A DNA stretch of 60,000 nucleotides. Origin: Hormiphora californensis. Its lineage: Eukaryota; Ctenophora; Tentaculata; Cydippida; Pleurobrachiidae. This document shows positions 43,695 through 56,100 of this stretch, one piece after another. A program made the position numbers and the translations under genes. The DNA lies in assembly GCA_020137815.1 (NCBI GenBank), contig CM035352.1, positions 4,458,498-4,518,497 on the forward strand, in the 5' to 3' direction. The notes beneath the pieces were generated by a model. It worked only from the letters and a program-made list of their open reading frames with translations, was not told where the DNA came from and made no database searches. How positions within the stretch are numbered: the first letter of the stretch is position 1; the number at the start of each line of letters is the position of its first letter.

Positions 43695-44779
43695 TCTGTT
43701 CTTTTTGGTGTAAAATAGAAAAAGCTATTTTTTAGGAATTTTTCTGATTTCTGCATATTTTCGAATTTGAATAATTCATAAATATGCGAATAACGACTAA
43801 ACGGTGAGAGATACGACTTTTTTCAGGGGGACGACCCCCTATAAATCGACTATTCTGCGCCGGAATATGTCCATGAAAACGTTTTAGGACCATCCGAAGT
43901 GGAAATATTAAGAATATGCATTAAATCATGAATCGGTGCATAAATATGCGAATAACGGCTAAACGGTGCGAGATACGACTTTTTGTCTGGGGGACGACCC
44001 CCCATAAATCGACTATTTTGCGTCGAAATATGTCCATGAAAACGTTCTAGAACCAGCCGAAGTGAAAATATTGAAAATATGCATAAAATCGTGAATAGGT
44101 GCATAAATATGCAAATGACGGCTTAACGGTGCGAGATAGAGATTTTTGTCCCGAGTAAGACCCCCCATAAACCGACCATTCCGCGTCGAATAAGACCGGT
44201 TTCAAGTCTTTATGACCTTCCAGTCGTGTCATATCGCAACCATGGTTAAAATGAATATTTAATGACTAATTAATGAATAATTAATGAACTATGGCGATTT
44301 CGAAGTTCTCACACAGCTATTACCGAGCGCAATGATGTAAGGAACCACTGTTCCAAACGGCAAGTCTCTACTATTTGTGGTTTAGGAGAACACTCAAAGA
44401 TAAAAAAGCGTCCTCTTCCCCCTCCCCCTCCCCCTCCCCTCCCCCTCCTTACATTTTTGCATTTTGGGACCCCTCTGGCAAATTTTTACCTTACATCCTA
44501 TCGTTCTGAAAATTTGCATGCCTCTTCTCCTATATGAGGGCCCTTAGAGTACAAAATTTCAGCTCTCTACTTCATCTGGAACATGCTTTTTTAAAGCATC
44601 AAAAACCTCGAAATCTGCAATGGTATATAGTAGCACTGGCAGGTTTTCACGCGCTTGTGTGTAGAAGTGTTGCGTGTGCTCTCTCTTTTGTTTTTTGAGT
44701 TAGAGGGTATTTCTAAGGTGGGGGCTCTGCCCCCACACCCCCCCTTTTGGGCCCGGGGCACTTGCCAGTGCTATGATTA

Positions 44780-45177
44780 CCTACCGCTGAAAAGTTATTA
44801 AGGTCTAAATATTGTTGTCCTTTATTGAAAATAATTATCTACAATTATGTTGTTTCTTAACACATCCAAAATAGTTTGATTTTACTTTTATTTCCTTTGC
44901 CAACCCCCACCACACCTACAGACCCGATTTAAATTCCTCACTATTCCCCCACCAGCCATTCTCCCCCGCCACCGTCTAACCCTCTCTCCCTGACATGGTT
45001 TAGCTATGAACCCATCCTACCATCTCCCTGATACATCTAATGGGTTCGCGTGTCACCGTCCCGCCATAGCTCCGGATCGGATCACCTGCCAATGATGTGG
45101 CGGTGAATGTGCGGCTAGACGTCTCCTCCTCACATGGACTGAGGTCAGATGACTGAGGTGCACACGTGACACGAGAT
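44780..45177. other. Upstream region of the homeobox gene
   Basis: Non-coding sequence between the inverted composite repeat and the core promoter. Nothing specific beyond AT-rich and C-rich patches was found. Confidence 0.5.
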
Positions 45178-45215
45178 CACGTGATATATAGGTGACCAGT
45201 GAGCGAGGCTCTCCT
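45178..45215 (+). promoter_or_regulatory. Core promoter of the homeobox gene (E-box and TATA box)
   Basis: CACGTG (45178-45183) directly precedes GATATATAGG (45183-45192). Transcription would begin about 25-30 bases later, leaving a 5' UTR of roughly 90 bases before ATG 45308. Unlike most genes here, no acceptor lies next to this ATG. Confidence 0.5.
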
Positions 45216-45307
45216 TACTCACTCCTACTACTCAGTCAACGGATTGTTCAACTGTTGAGCTGTATTTTTGGCTACACTTTCTCGTAAAACTGTTATATTG
45301 TTGAAAA

Positions 45308-48300
45308 ATGTACAGTCTCGATTCTTACACGGCAGCTCTGGAGCCTTGGCTTTACCCTCCACCACCCCATAGCGGCGGGGGAGGACCTATGGTATGTGTA
45401 GCTCTACTCAAACCTTGGAATTCATAGTTTCACTTCGCCCTCTTTTGATATATTATTAGCAGTTGATAATCGTGTTTTGATATATCCATGTTCCTCCAGG
45501 ATATCCATAACTCCTACATTCCCGTCCCCGGATCTCTTGATGATTTTCGGACAAGTGCCCTTCTAGCTGGCTCCCCTGCCTTCCTGCCACCTGAACCCAG
45601 GGCTACACCATACCGCCGTACCTCTTCCCGTGTCCGCAGTAGTACTAGGAATAGTAACAGTAGGGTTGCTAGTGCTGGTGGGGCTACCAGTCATTCGAAG
45701 AAGCTGAGGAAATCTGAGAATCAGGTTGAGGTTCTGAAACGGTTCTTTACGACAAACGCTAAACCTGGCAGGTCAGTGACATTATTAATATCCTAGTGAA
45801 GTTGTTTGGTTTAGTTTTGCTTTGATTGTGAATGATTTTGGAACTTTTGAATTTGTCCTAACCCTCTCTTCTTCCCTACTAACAGTAATCCTTTATCCTT
45901 TTTCTACCAGCTGTACCCCTCTAAACTTTCCACCACCCCCATCCTTCTCTCTCTCAACTCCTTCACTAACCCCATCTCTCCTCTCTCCAACACCTCCACT
46001 AACCCCCTTTCTCTCCAACACCTCCACTAACCCCCCTTTCTCTCCAACACCTCCACTAACCCCCCTTTCTCTCCAACCCCTTCACTAACCCCATCTCTCC
46101 TCTCTCCAACACCTTCACTAACCCCATCTCTCCTCTCTCCAACACCTCCACTAACCCCCTCCCTCTCCAACACCTCCACTAACCCCATCTCTCCTCTCTC
46201 CAACACCTCCACTAACCCCATCTCTCCTCTCTCCAACATCTTCACTAACCCCATCTCTCCTCTCTCCAACACCTCCACTAACCCCCTTTCTCTCCAACAC
46301 CTCCACTAACCCCCCTTTCTCTCCAACACCTCCACTAACCCCCCTCTCTCCAACACCTTCACTAACCCCCTTTCTCTCCTCTCTCCAACACCTCCACTAA
46401 CCCCATCTCTCCTCTCTCCAACACCTCCACTAACCCCCTTTCTCTCTCCAACACCTCCACTAACCCCATCTCTCCTCTCTCCAACTCCTTCAATAACCAC
46501 ATCTCTCCTCTCACCAACACCTTCACTAACCCCCTTTCTCTCCTCTCTCCAACACCTCCACTAACCCCATCTCTCCTCTCTCCAACACCTCCACTAACCC
46601 CCTTTCCTCTCTCCTAACCCCCCTTTCTCTCCAACAGGGACAAAGTCAGGGAGATAGCCGAAGCGACGGGTCTGAGTTTCCTGGAGGTGCGGAACTGGTT
46701 CAGGAATGCCCGTCTGCGGAATAAGGATGATAAGAACGGAGGGTATACCCTGAAGACGGATGATTGTTGTGATGTGGTTAGCAGCTCTACCGAGGATTGC
46801 ATGCCTCTCCTGGTTTCCATGGATGATATCCGAGAGGAAATGACGAGGGTAAGTGAAGTCTGGTTTTGAAATTAAATTAAGTAGGAATTGAATGGTCTCT
46901 TAAACTGGTTAAGTGGTGGGGGTACTGAGTATAGTGGGGAGGTCTGGTCAGGGTAACTGGAAGGTGTGTATATTTATAATCGTAGGAGATGTGTCAGGGT
47001 GTAGGGGGAGTGGGATTTGGTAGTGGGACATGTGGCCAGGGTTTAAGTCAAGTAGGAAGTGGGACCTGCTTGCTCGATTTATGGGAAGGGAGAGTAATCT
47101 GGTACAGGAACATCCTACCATGATGGTAAGAGCGACAGAGAGGGGTGGGGGAAGAGGAGGGGCGAGGGTAATTAGGAACTGTAGAGAGAGAGAGAGAGAG
47201 AGAGTACTTAGTACTAGCTACAATTAAAGCTTGTTCCTATTATTGATTCTAAAATCTCTCTTTCTGAAATGCTTCTCTCCTTTCCAGCCCCCTTTCTATT
47301 TTCTAACCCCTCTTTCTATATCTATTATGATAGATAGAGGGACGAATTCTATTTCTAACCTATTTCTCTCTCACGCAGCTTTGGACTAAACTAGACGATG
47401 AAGACCGGAAATCGATGCTCCCAACATTTTTCAAGGTGTGGGACAAGGACAGCCCCAGCCGAACCGAGGCCATCAAGTCCGTTCTACGGTGTCTCAGCAC
47501 CACGGAGAAGAACTATGTACACGGTGCAGTGAAACCCAGGGGACCCTACCGGTGCAGCAGTGATAAAAACCTGAGCAAGACGACCATTTTGGAGAGGGCC
47601 AAGACGGCCTGGAAAGAGCTGGAGAGAATATTTGGGGCGAACAAGAGGGTAAGTGGAAAATCTAGAATTTTTGGAAACTTTTAGTGTACAGTACTGAGTA
47701 CGTGCAATGTAAATTGTAGTGATCAAGGCAAACACATTTTTGGGGCTAGTGGCTATCCTATTTGTGTTCGTTCCTAACCTCCCCTCCCATTTATCTAAAT
47801 ATCCCTCTAACCTCCCATCTCTCCACCCTAGTTCCATCCCTAAGTCTAACCCCCTCCCCTCTTCTCTCTCTTCTCCCCACTAACCTACCTTCTTCCTCAG
47901 GAGAATGCCAGCTACCAACAAGACTGTCTACAACTGAACCTCGATCAGGACATGCTAGAGGGGCTAAAATCCCTGTTCCAGGCCCACCGGGACTACCTAT
48001 ACTACCTTGTAAAGAACATGGGTATCGACACGAGTGATGACAAGGACATGGGCAAACTGAAAGCTGGAAGTGGAGGTGGTGTGACGGCGGTGCCTGCCCG
48101 GTACCCTCCTGTCCAGGAACAGATTGCACCTCCTCAACCCCCCGCTATACCCGATGATGTTATTGTTCCTTATCTACAGGTGAGAGGGAGTGTGATACAA
48201 ACATGGTAATTTTATTGAGTGTTTCAAAAAAAGACCCTTTCGAAACCTCTAATCACCCCATTCCTAACCCCCTATTTCTATCCCTCTAATCACCCCATTC

Positions 48301-49517
48301 CTAACTCCTAATCACCCTCTAATCTCCCTATTCCTAACCCCTAATCACCCTCTAATCTCCCTATTTCTAACCCCTAATCACCCTCTAATCTCCCTATTTC
48401 TGACCCCTAATCTCCCTATTTCTGACCCCTAAGCACCCTATAATCACCCTATTCCTAACCCCTAATCACCCTCTCCCTATTTCTGACCCCTAATCTCTCC
48501 CTCAGTATGCGGGCCACACTGACATGCTACAAGGGTACCCTGGACCTGCCTTCCCCGGTTACCATCACCCTCATCATCAGGGTGGTTACCCGAGTTTGGG
48601 GTCTACTGCTGCTCTTTATCCTGCCGAGTTCCCGCCCTACTACAGCCCAACTTCTTCCACTGGTGCTTACCATACGCCATTACATGTTAGTACACCGGGA
48701 TATTAGACAACAATTTTATTTCTGGCAGAAGTAGTGCGGCAAAATCAGGGCCGTGGGGTGAAAATGAGAATAGTTTTCTTCGTGCGAACTAACACTTTCC
48801 CAATTTCAGCTGGCAAGCCCGACCGGTGTGGCACCCAAAGGGTGGCCCCTTGACCTGGACCCCAAAACGGCCTACTATGGAGGAGGACCAGAGCCGGACA
48901 TGAAGACAGAGAAAATGATGCAAAGTGAAACGAAAACAATCAGCATGAAGGTACGATAGACCTTTGCCTAGCAAGTAGCAACAAACCACGACTCTACTCG
49001 CAGTATAACTGCCTAGATCGACTGAATGTCTAGCCCCAAAACCAAAAGTTCCCGAATCAATTTCAATCCTACAATGATGTATTCAGATCTCTAACCGGCA
49101 TGTAATTGTCCAGGCACCGTTTAGCGAACTGACGAGCGGAACAACTTTTAACACTTCCTACAACACGGGTACAGAGGAATCCGCGGAGATAACTTTGGTG
49201 AAAACACGAACTTCCCTGAAGTACCACTACGAGTTCAAAACCTTCAACAAATGTGAGTATTTGATCCCCTTTCTATAAACTCAATTTCTTTCATGAATGA
49301 TATCTGATCAGGATTAAATAAATCTCAATTTCTAAGTCTAAAAACACGGTGCACCACTCTACTATCGACTCCCCCAGCTCAATTCTAACAAACCCATTCT
49401 TTTCCAGCTACAGGCAACTCAACTGTCTCAGCGGCCCTTCCTTCTGACCACCATCCCACTCCCCCGGCCCTCCCACCCTGTGGAAAATCCTCCAAATCTA
49501 GTTCAGAACTGGTCTGA
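45308..49517 (+). CDS. LIM-class-like homeodomain protein without LIM domains (561 aa)
   Basis: Nine phase-consistent exons: 45308-45391, 45500-45771, 46638-46848, 47379-47648, 47901-48179, 48506-48685, 48810-48950, 49114-49252, 49408-49517. Residues about 100-160 form a homeodomain: helix 1 NQVEVLKRFFTTNAKPGR, helix 2 DKVREIAEATGLS, recognition helix EVRNWFRNARLRNK. W48, F49 and N51 are present; position 50 is Arg rather than the usual Gln or Lys. The KPGR turn and TGL spacing are most like LIM-class LHX1/5 homeodomains, yet no LIM zinc fingers are encoded. The region after it (exons 4-5) is conserved-looking but unknown, followed by a Tyr/Pro/His-rich stretch (GYHHPHHQGGYPS) suggestive of an activation domain. 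Likely a nuclear transcription factor. An intron splits the homeodomain after helix 1. Confidence 0.8.
45950..46637. repeat. C/T-rich minisatellite running into a splice acceptor
   Basis: Degenerate units of about 26-33 bp (CTCTCTCCAACACCTCCACTAACCCC) fill the homeobox intron. The last unit becomes CTCTCCAACAG, the acceptor of the exon at 46638, so the array is an expansion of the acceptor-side sequence. Confidence 0.85.
48236..48505. repeat. C/T-rich repeat before a homeobox exon
   Basis: Units like CCCCTAATCACCCTCTAATCTCCCTATTTCTAA repeat imperfectly to CCCCTAATCTCTCCCTCAG, the acceptor at 48505. Again the unit resembles the acceptor's own pyrimidine tract. Confidence 0.75.
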
Positions 49518-50140
49518 AGAGGATCAAGAGAGGAAGCTGAGACTGTTTAAATAGTGATCGGTCGAAGGAGTTATTCAGAGCATGAACAATTGATGAATAT
49601 TGTACTTATATTTGACGAATTATTTGACAATGGATTATTGATAAATTAAGTGGCTTGACTCACTTATATTATGATTTGTTTTCAATCACTTGATAATTGG
49701 TTGTTTTAAGTTGAAAGGGAACATTCAACATGACGTCCATTCGATAATCTAAATTTTAATTGCCCCTTCCCAACCCTGTCTGGCGCCGCGACCCCATCTG
49801 AGCGCACTGTCGTGGGGTCTGGCGCCGCCGCCAGACAGTCCCAAACCCAGTCGAGATCTATTATGTACCGCAGGTTCGGTTTGGACTTGGTACCCCTAGA
49901 CAGTTCGAAATTACAGCTGTTCCCCTTCCCAATCCCACAGGCCACAGCCATAACTATTAAAATTCTGGACGTCTATTTTGAATGTTCCCTAGTCAGAATA
50001 ATTGAGTCGGGGTTTTGGGGGTTTTTGAACACAATTTGTGGAAAATTTACACAATCTACACAAGTATATACACGAAGCTTACACACAGGCTCTATAGTCT
50101 ATACACATAATATACACACTATATTACTCATCATCACAGT
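49518..50140. other. Convergent intergenic spacer
   Basis: 3' flanks of the homeobox gene (+) and the DCDC1 gene (-). It contains a GC-rich inverted segment (GTCTGGCGCCG / GGCGGCGGCGCCAGAC-like) at 49778-49838 and AT-rich sequence; no exon seen. Confidence 0.5.
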
Positions 50141-53100
50141 TCACTTCTCACTCCCAATCTGTCTCTGAGTACTCCAACTATTTTTCCTGCCCCTTGTTCT
50201 GCTTTGTTGCTCCTTCCTTACATAGTTATCACCCGTTGACACCACCAACACCATATCCCGTGACACCTCACCCCACATTGACACCTCACCCCCTCCCCCG
50301 GAACTAAACACCCTCCGGGCAGCGCTGGCCAGGTTCAACCGGACGGTAGACGTCTCTAACAGACCCTCGATTGAGGTTACAACTACACGAATGGGCTGGC
50401 TCTTGTAGTCACCGTTTCGGGTGATGTAGACAGGGAGGGCTTGTTTTCCCACCGGTAACCGAGGCACTGTCCTGGGCCGGGTGTTCCCTCCTATAATAGT
50501 TGCCACGTCCAACTTATTGAGTTCACTGAACAACTTCATCCGCTTTCTAAAACTGGGTCCTTTGGTTTTCTTTGGGTGAATGAAGGCCTCTCCAGTGCTC
50601 ACAAATAGTTCACTGTAAAACCCTGTTGAGAGGAGATTCTGGAAGCTTGGTACTTCGCTCCCATCAGCCAGGAACAGTCTAGAAAGAGGTTTACCAGGCT
50701 TCAGCTCCGCTAGACTCTTTCGGAGGATTTCATCATGTGTTCGTGCCAGGAACAGTGCTCCAGTGTGTTTTGGGGGCCCTGCACCGTTCAGATAACACCT
50801 CACCAGCGCTATACCATCGTTAGGGCACTCCAACTGTAGGGTCTGTCTGATCGCATCTCTCATTGCTTTCAGAGAGGTCGAGTTCCTCAGATCTCCCAGG
50901 ACACTCTCCCAAAGGTAGAGGGTACCCAGAGCCCTGTCACCTTGGAGCCCTTCCAGACCTGATAGTCCAGAGAGACTGCTCCTGATGGCTAGCCCTCCAG
51001 TAGCACAGTAGTACCCTACAGAGCACACAAAGGTGGTAGTATCGATCCTATCGAGGCTGTATCTATCCCTCATGGCAGTAGCACACGACCCACACACGTA
51101 GATATGGGTATTTTCCTCCGGTATCCCCGCTATACCCGGGTTCTCCATTATATATGTTGGCTGCTCGCTGTTATCAGCCCCTGTAACAGCGTAGGTACAA
51201 AGCTTGGCAAGAAGAGCTGCATTGATGCCCCTGCACAAGTCTGACCCCGCCAGGGCAATAAGGTGCCCAGTCGTCTCGTCATATCGCCACTTTTGGGCAG
51301 TATTCCCGTTGACAATGGCCTGGAATGGGGCCACCTTTAGTTTGGAGCCACTGTAATCAAGGGGAGCCGGGGGTATAACCGAGGGTTGGGTGACAGTGAG
51401 GGTTTGGCCGGTACACGCGTAGATAAACTCATCGTCAAGTGTCCAACACTGCTCTGCAGCTGCTTTGTCGTAGGGTACTAGTTCAACTGTGTTTCCAGGT
51501 CCCAGGGAGAGGACAAAGTTAGGCTGCTCAAGGAGGAAGAACCGGCAATCTTTGTAAAGCCACTGGTTACATGTCCGTTTAGTTGACCTTCTAAAGGATG
51601 ATCCGGTTGAGGAAGCATTAGATTTCACTGATTTGACACTTTCACAATCACTCCTATCACTCTCATCATCTCCGCTGCCCCAATCTAATTTGTCCTTGAT
51701 CAGCCCGGATACAAATGCCGGGTTTCTCCACGGGAACTGCTCAATGGAACTGAGATCTCCCTCGTTTTGGACCACGTGACTCCTGTAATGGAACCCCCGC
51801 TTCTGTGGGGACTGTGATGGTGGAGGGGGTACATCTTCGAGGGACTTGTTAGTTTCCGCTATATCCAGGATGTCGCTAACAGAACTGTCTAAGATGAGAG
51901 CGGTATCACTGTCTGTTAGAGGAGCTAACCGGATACTCCCGTGTCTCCGGATCTCCCTAACTCCTACCACATACTGGGTCGGGGCCATTGTTGAACAAAA
52001 TGTTTTGATCTTGTTAACATCATCTACTACTTCGTGGAACAGTTTATTCCTGGAATTCTTCTCACAATCAGGTGTCTCGAACTCTCCTCCACAACTCACA
52101 AACACCTCATCGTCCCGGGCCAGGGAGTCAAGAGAGATCAACTCCTCCCCACTTGCAGAGAACAACCTGGTAGGTGGTGTTGTCAGGTTTAGAACCTGCC
52201 CGCACTTGTCGAGGAAGAGCCTGTACTCAAGGTCGCTAACTCTCTCCCGGTCTTCAGTAGAGACATCCTTGGAGTGACGTTCCAGCCACCGTTCTGTGTC
52301 AGGTTGTCGGTCCAGGCGGCGTTCTCGTTTCATGGCCAGGTCCTTTTTCATATTCGTCAGATCAGGGACGGTGACAAGGTGCGATGGCTCGAGGGTTCCC
52401 ATATACCGGACAGTTAGGCGGAGGGGAGCTTGTGAGGATGGGGTTGATTTGGGTGGTTTGAGGGAGGGAGCACGGCAGAGTAGTAACCCTTCCATAGGCC
52501 ATGTTAGTTTGGTATTCCTCTCTCCGTCAGGGTTGGTGGGCCAGGAGAGGCACTCGCGGGCCCACTGTGGGTTGCCAATATCACACAACTTCCACTGTCC
52601 CAACACGGCAATAGTTTCCTGTTTGAACCCCCACCTCTGGGTGTCCCCTGACGGAGGGAAGGGGAGGTAGGGCCACAATGACAGGATCCTCTCCACCCGG
52701 TATCTCAGGAATTTCAACCTCCTCCTCCTGGCCAGTACACAGTAAAACTTCCATCCTCCTTCCCCTCCTCTTTCCTCACCGTGCTCTGCCGCTGAGGGAC
52801 TGGCTGTTGTTGTTGTGAACTGGAATAAAACTCGGCAGGCTCCTCCAGAAGGGTAAGCAACAGCCCTGTTCTATCACAAACAAAATTGCCATCTTTTGTA
52901 GCGGTCCACTGAGTGATTCTCTCGGCACTGAGCTCCACCATGTACCCCTCTAGGGGTGCCACAGTTCCCTGATCCTTCCCCCGGTATAGGATAGCGTGGG
53001 GTGAAACAGAAAGGCACAACCGAGGGAACATCCTTGGTCTGATTTCTCTCGTCTCTGTGTATACCCAGGTCTGGTTGTGGGAGAACAGACCCGACTGGGA

Positions 53101-56100
53101 TGAGGTAACCTTCCCTCCAACCCCCAGGGAGGGATAAACTAGACGTTGGGACCTTTTCTTGTGCTGCAGAAAGGAGTGATCCTCGAATATCTGACGGCTG
53201 TTGATCTCCGCAACTGTAAATTTGAGGGGTTTCTGTTTGAGGCGCATCAGGTTCTCACTGAGTCTGTATGTAGAGGGAACGGCCGGGGCAACACGAAACA
53301 TTTTGGGGGGATCCTTCGTCTCGTCGTCCTCCAAAGTTCTCCGTTCCAGCAACAACCGGTCTGTTCCGGGGAAACTGTGCACAGTGACACCCTGGAATAC
53401 CAGCGCAAGGAATTCAGTCTTTTTAGGTTTGGTGAAGGGCTCCCCAAAACCCAGGAATAGATCTGTGTCGGGTTGGAGTTCGTGAATGTTGCGGAGAGCT
53501 TCACCGGAGGAAAGGTAGAGGATGCTCGCTTTCTGGGTCGAACCACCTGAAAGAGGAAAGGGGTCGTGTTAGTTTGTGTGTTTAAAACTGGGTGAGTAAG
53601 ATGATTGAGACTGTGTGCTACAGTTTGACACTAAACATTTTATTTAGGATCTAGCAGCTTTGATCAGTTCAGCCATTAGTCAGAGGCCATCCTACTCTTC
53701 GAAGAATCAAATCCTAGTGTTGGGAGGCAGCCAAGCATGATTCGATCCCAAAACTTGACAGTTTGAAATCAGGATCGCGCGCACAGCGGGAAGACCCGTT
53801 ACTGCGGGCCTGCCAATGTAACTCCTTACAGATGGCGAGAACGGCGCGCTACAGACATGTGCTTGTGTGTGTAGACCCCTGTCACACACACTTCATACAT
53901 TGTTATACACCGGTGCTATACATTTCCAGTTAGGTGGTAGGAGTGGCCGTAAGGGGGACCGAGGGGGGTAGTTACCTAGGGAAGCTCGATGGGCCCGTTC
54001 ACATTCCTCTATCAGCCAGTCTAGCGTTGCATGGAACGTCCCGCCAGGCAGAACAACTGTTTTGGGTTCAATATCTCTCCCATTAACATGGACATTCACC
54101 TTGATATTCGGCCTCGCTGCGGGGGGTAGTGTGTTAGGTAACAATTGGGAAAGGTATATTGATTGTAATGGGACGTTAAGTTTTCTGAGAACAACATATA
54201 ATGATAACATAATGATCTGACAAAAGCACGTTCCCTTACCAATTAATCTGCTATTTTCCCGTATCTCTGGCATGTTCTTCACTCTAAACCTCGCCTCCCC
54301 TTCATTCTCTTCCTCATCTACATCTGCTGAGATGTTCTCTAACACCCCCTTCAGATTGGACAGTGCATCCTCCAGAGAGGTGACCCTGTCTTGGATTAGT
54401 GTGATCCGCTCCTCAGACGCCTCTAGCTCGTACGCCTGGGCCGTGAATAGGAGGGTAATTAGTTGCTCGACCCTCTCTGCCGTGTTAGGAAATGAAAAGT
54501 AATTATAATGAAATGTATATCATTGATGTATTGGGAATGGGAAATGTTGAGTTGTTCACTAAATTAATATTTCGCAATGAAAGTAAAATTCATGTACCGT
54601 GGGAAGGTATATTAAATGTCGGTGTTGTACCTCTCAGTGGTGAATGATATGATGATGGTATGACGTCACATGATAATGACGTCATGTGATGACGAGATAT
54701 GACGTCATATACCTTTTCCAGTTTCCCTTTATTAATCCTGATATCCTTCCTCAGGGTTTTCTGCTCTAACCTACACCAGTTATAAGCTCCAAGAAAGGAG
54801 AACACCTCCCCAGGTCCTTTAACCGCCCACAGGGGACCCTTCAGATGAGAACTTCCCACAACATGGGGTGCCCCCTCTCCCTCCACCAGACATGTCCCCT
54901 CCACAGTGTACAGTGCATGTACATTCATCGCCAGGAGATCAGATGAATCTGATATCATGGTAGAGAGAGGACCCTCTGTTATTAGAACTGGAGAACGGTA
55001 GTCGCCGTTACGAAACACCGTTACTCTTTGTTTCTTGTTCTCTACTAGCCGTTGGAGTCGTTCCGAGAGGACTGGTTTGGTGCGTTGTTTAACTCCAGAT
55101 ACAACAACACCATCCTTAGTCCACACCACCTGTAACAGAGAGAGAGGGAGGGGAGAGAGAGAGAGAGAGAGAGAGACGGGGTGAGAGAGAGAGGGGGTGA
55201 GAGAGAGAGGGATGAGGGAGGGAGATAGGGGGGAAAGAAGGCGGGGAGAGGGATGGGGGGAGGGGAAGAGGAATGAGGGGGTTGAGGGGGTGTGCAGGAG
55301 AGGGATTGGGAGGAGGGGGTTTTGGGGGGGAGAGAGAGGGGGGGAAGATAGGAAAGGAGGAGAGAAAGTGGAAGGAGGGAGAGGAGAAAAGCCTATTTTT
55401 GTGGGAAAATCAGAAAAACGGTGAGGGGGGGGACTAAAGGCCGGGGGGAACTCTTTGGGAAGGCCCGAGGGAAAAGAAGAGGGGTCTTTGGGGGGATTTC
55501 AATTTTTTTCGGGGCGACCCCTGGTTGGGGTTTTTCCGGGGTCGGTTTTCGGCGGTGAGGAATCGCCACCCCTTTTTGGGCCCTTTGGGGAAAGGGGAGG
55601 GGGGAATTTGGGGGCCTGGCGGGGCTGGGGTGGGTTTGAACGAAAATGGGGCGGTTGGGGGGTCGCCCCTTGGCGAGGGAAAAGGGCAGCGGGGGGCCTT
55701 GAAGGCCCTGGGGGGGGGGTTGGGGGTGGGGGGATGGGCGGGGGGGTTGGGGAGGGGGTGAGGGGCGGGGGGGCAAGAAAAAAGGGGTTTCCGCGCCGGG
55801 ATGGAGCGGTTTATGGGGGTGGGGGTGAAGGGGGTTTTAGGGTGGCCGGGTTGGTAGGGGGGTTTAGAGGGGGCCCAGGGGTTTCCCGGGTGCTGGCGGG
55901 GGGTGGGGGCCTCCGGTTTTGGCGGGGGGACCCCGGTCTGGCCGCGTTTGAGGGGGTTTGTTTTCGCCCGCGGGAAAGCCTCGGGCCCAAAATCGGGGCT
56001 CTTCTAGCCTGAAAAAATGTGGGCCTGGGGTTTTGAAGGGGGTGAAGGGGAAAAAAACTCACTCTTCAAAGGTTTTAGCCGTTTGAATGGAACGTATTTA

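Larger units (their letters stand above)
43167..44779 (-). mobile_element. Composite repeat, copy 2 (1613 bp, inverted)
   Basis: Inverted copy of 39756-41283, longer by 85 bp, of which 84 bp are explained by the insertion at 43300-43383. It begins about 205 bp after the myosin VI stop codon. With copy 1 it encloses the last three myosin VI exons in a 1.5-kb inverted repeat. Confidence 0.9.

Noticed and set aside
46027-46500. Minus-strand ORFs with VLERGEMGLVE repeats
   Set aside because: Antisense translation of the C/T-rich minisatellite in a homeobox intron.
51846-52670. Plus-strand ORFs of 124-143 codons
   Set aside because: Antisense shadows of the long last exon of DCDC1.
55197-56062. 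Long Gly-rich and Pro-rich ORFs on both strands
   Set aside because: They come from the G-rich homopolymer tract, which lacks stops because of its composition.
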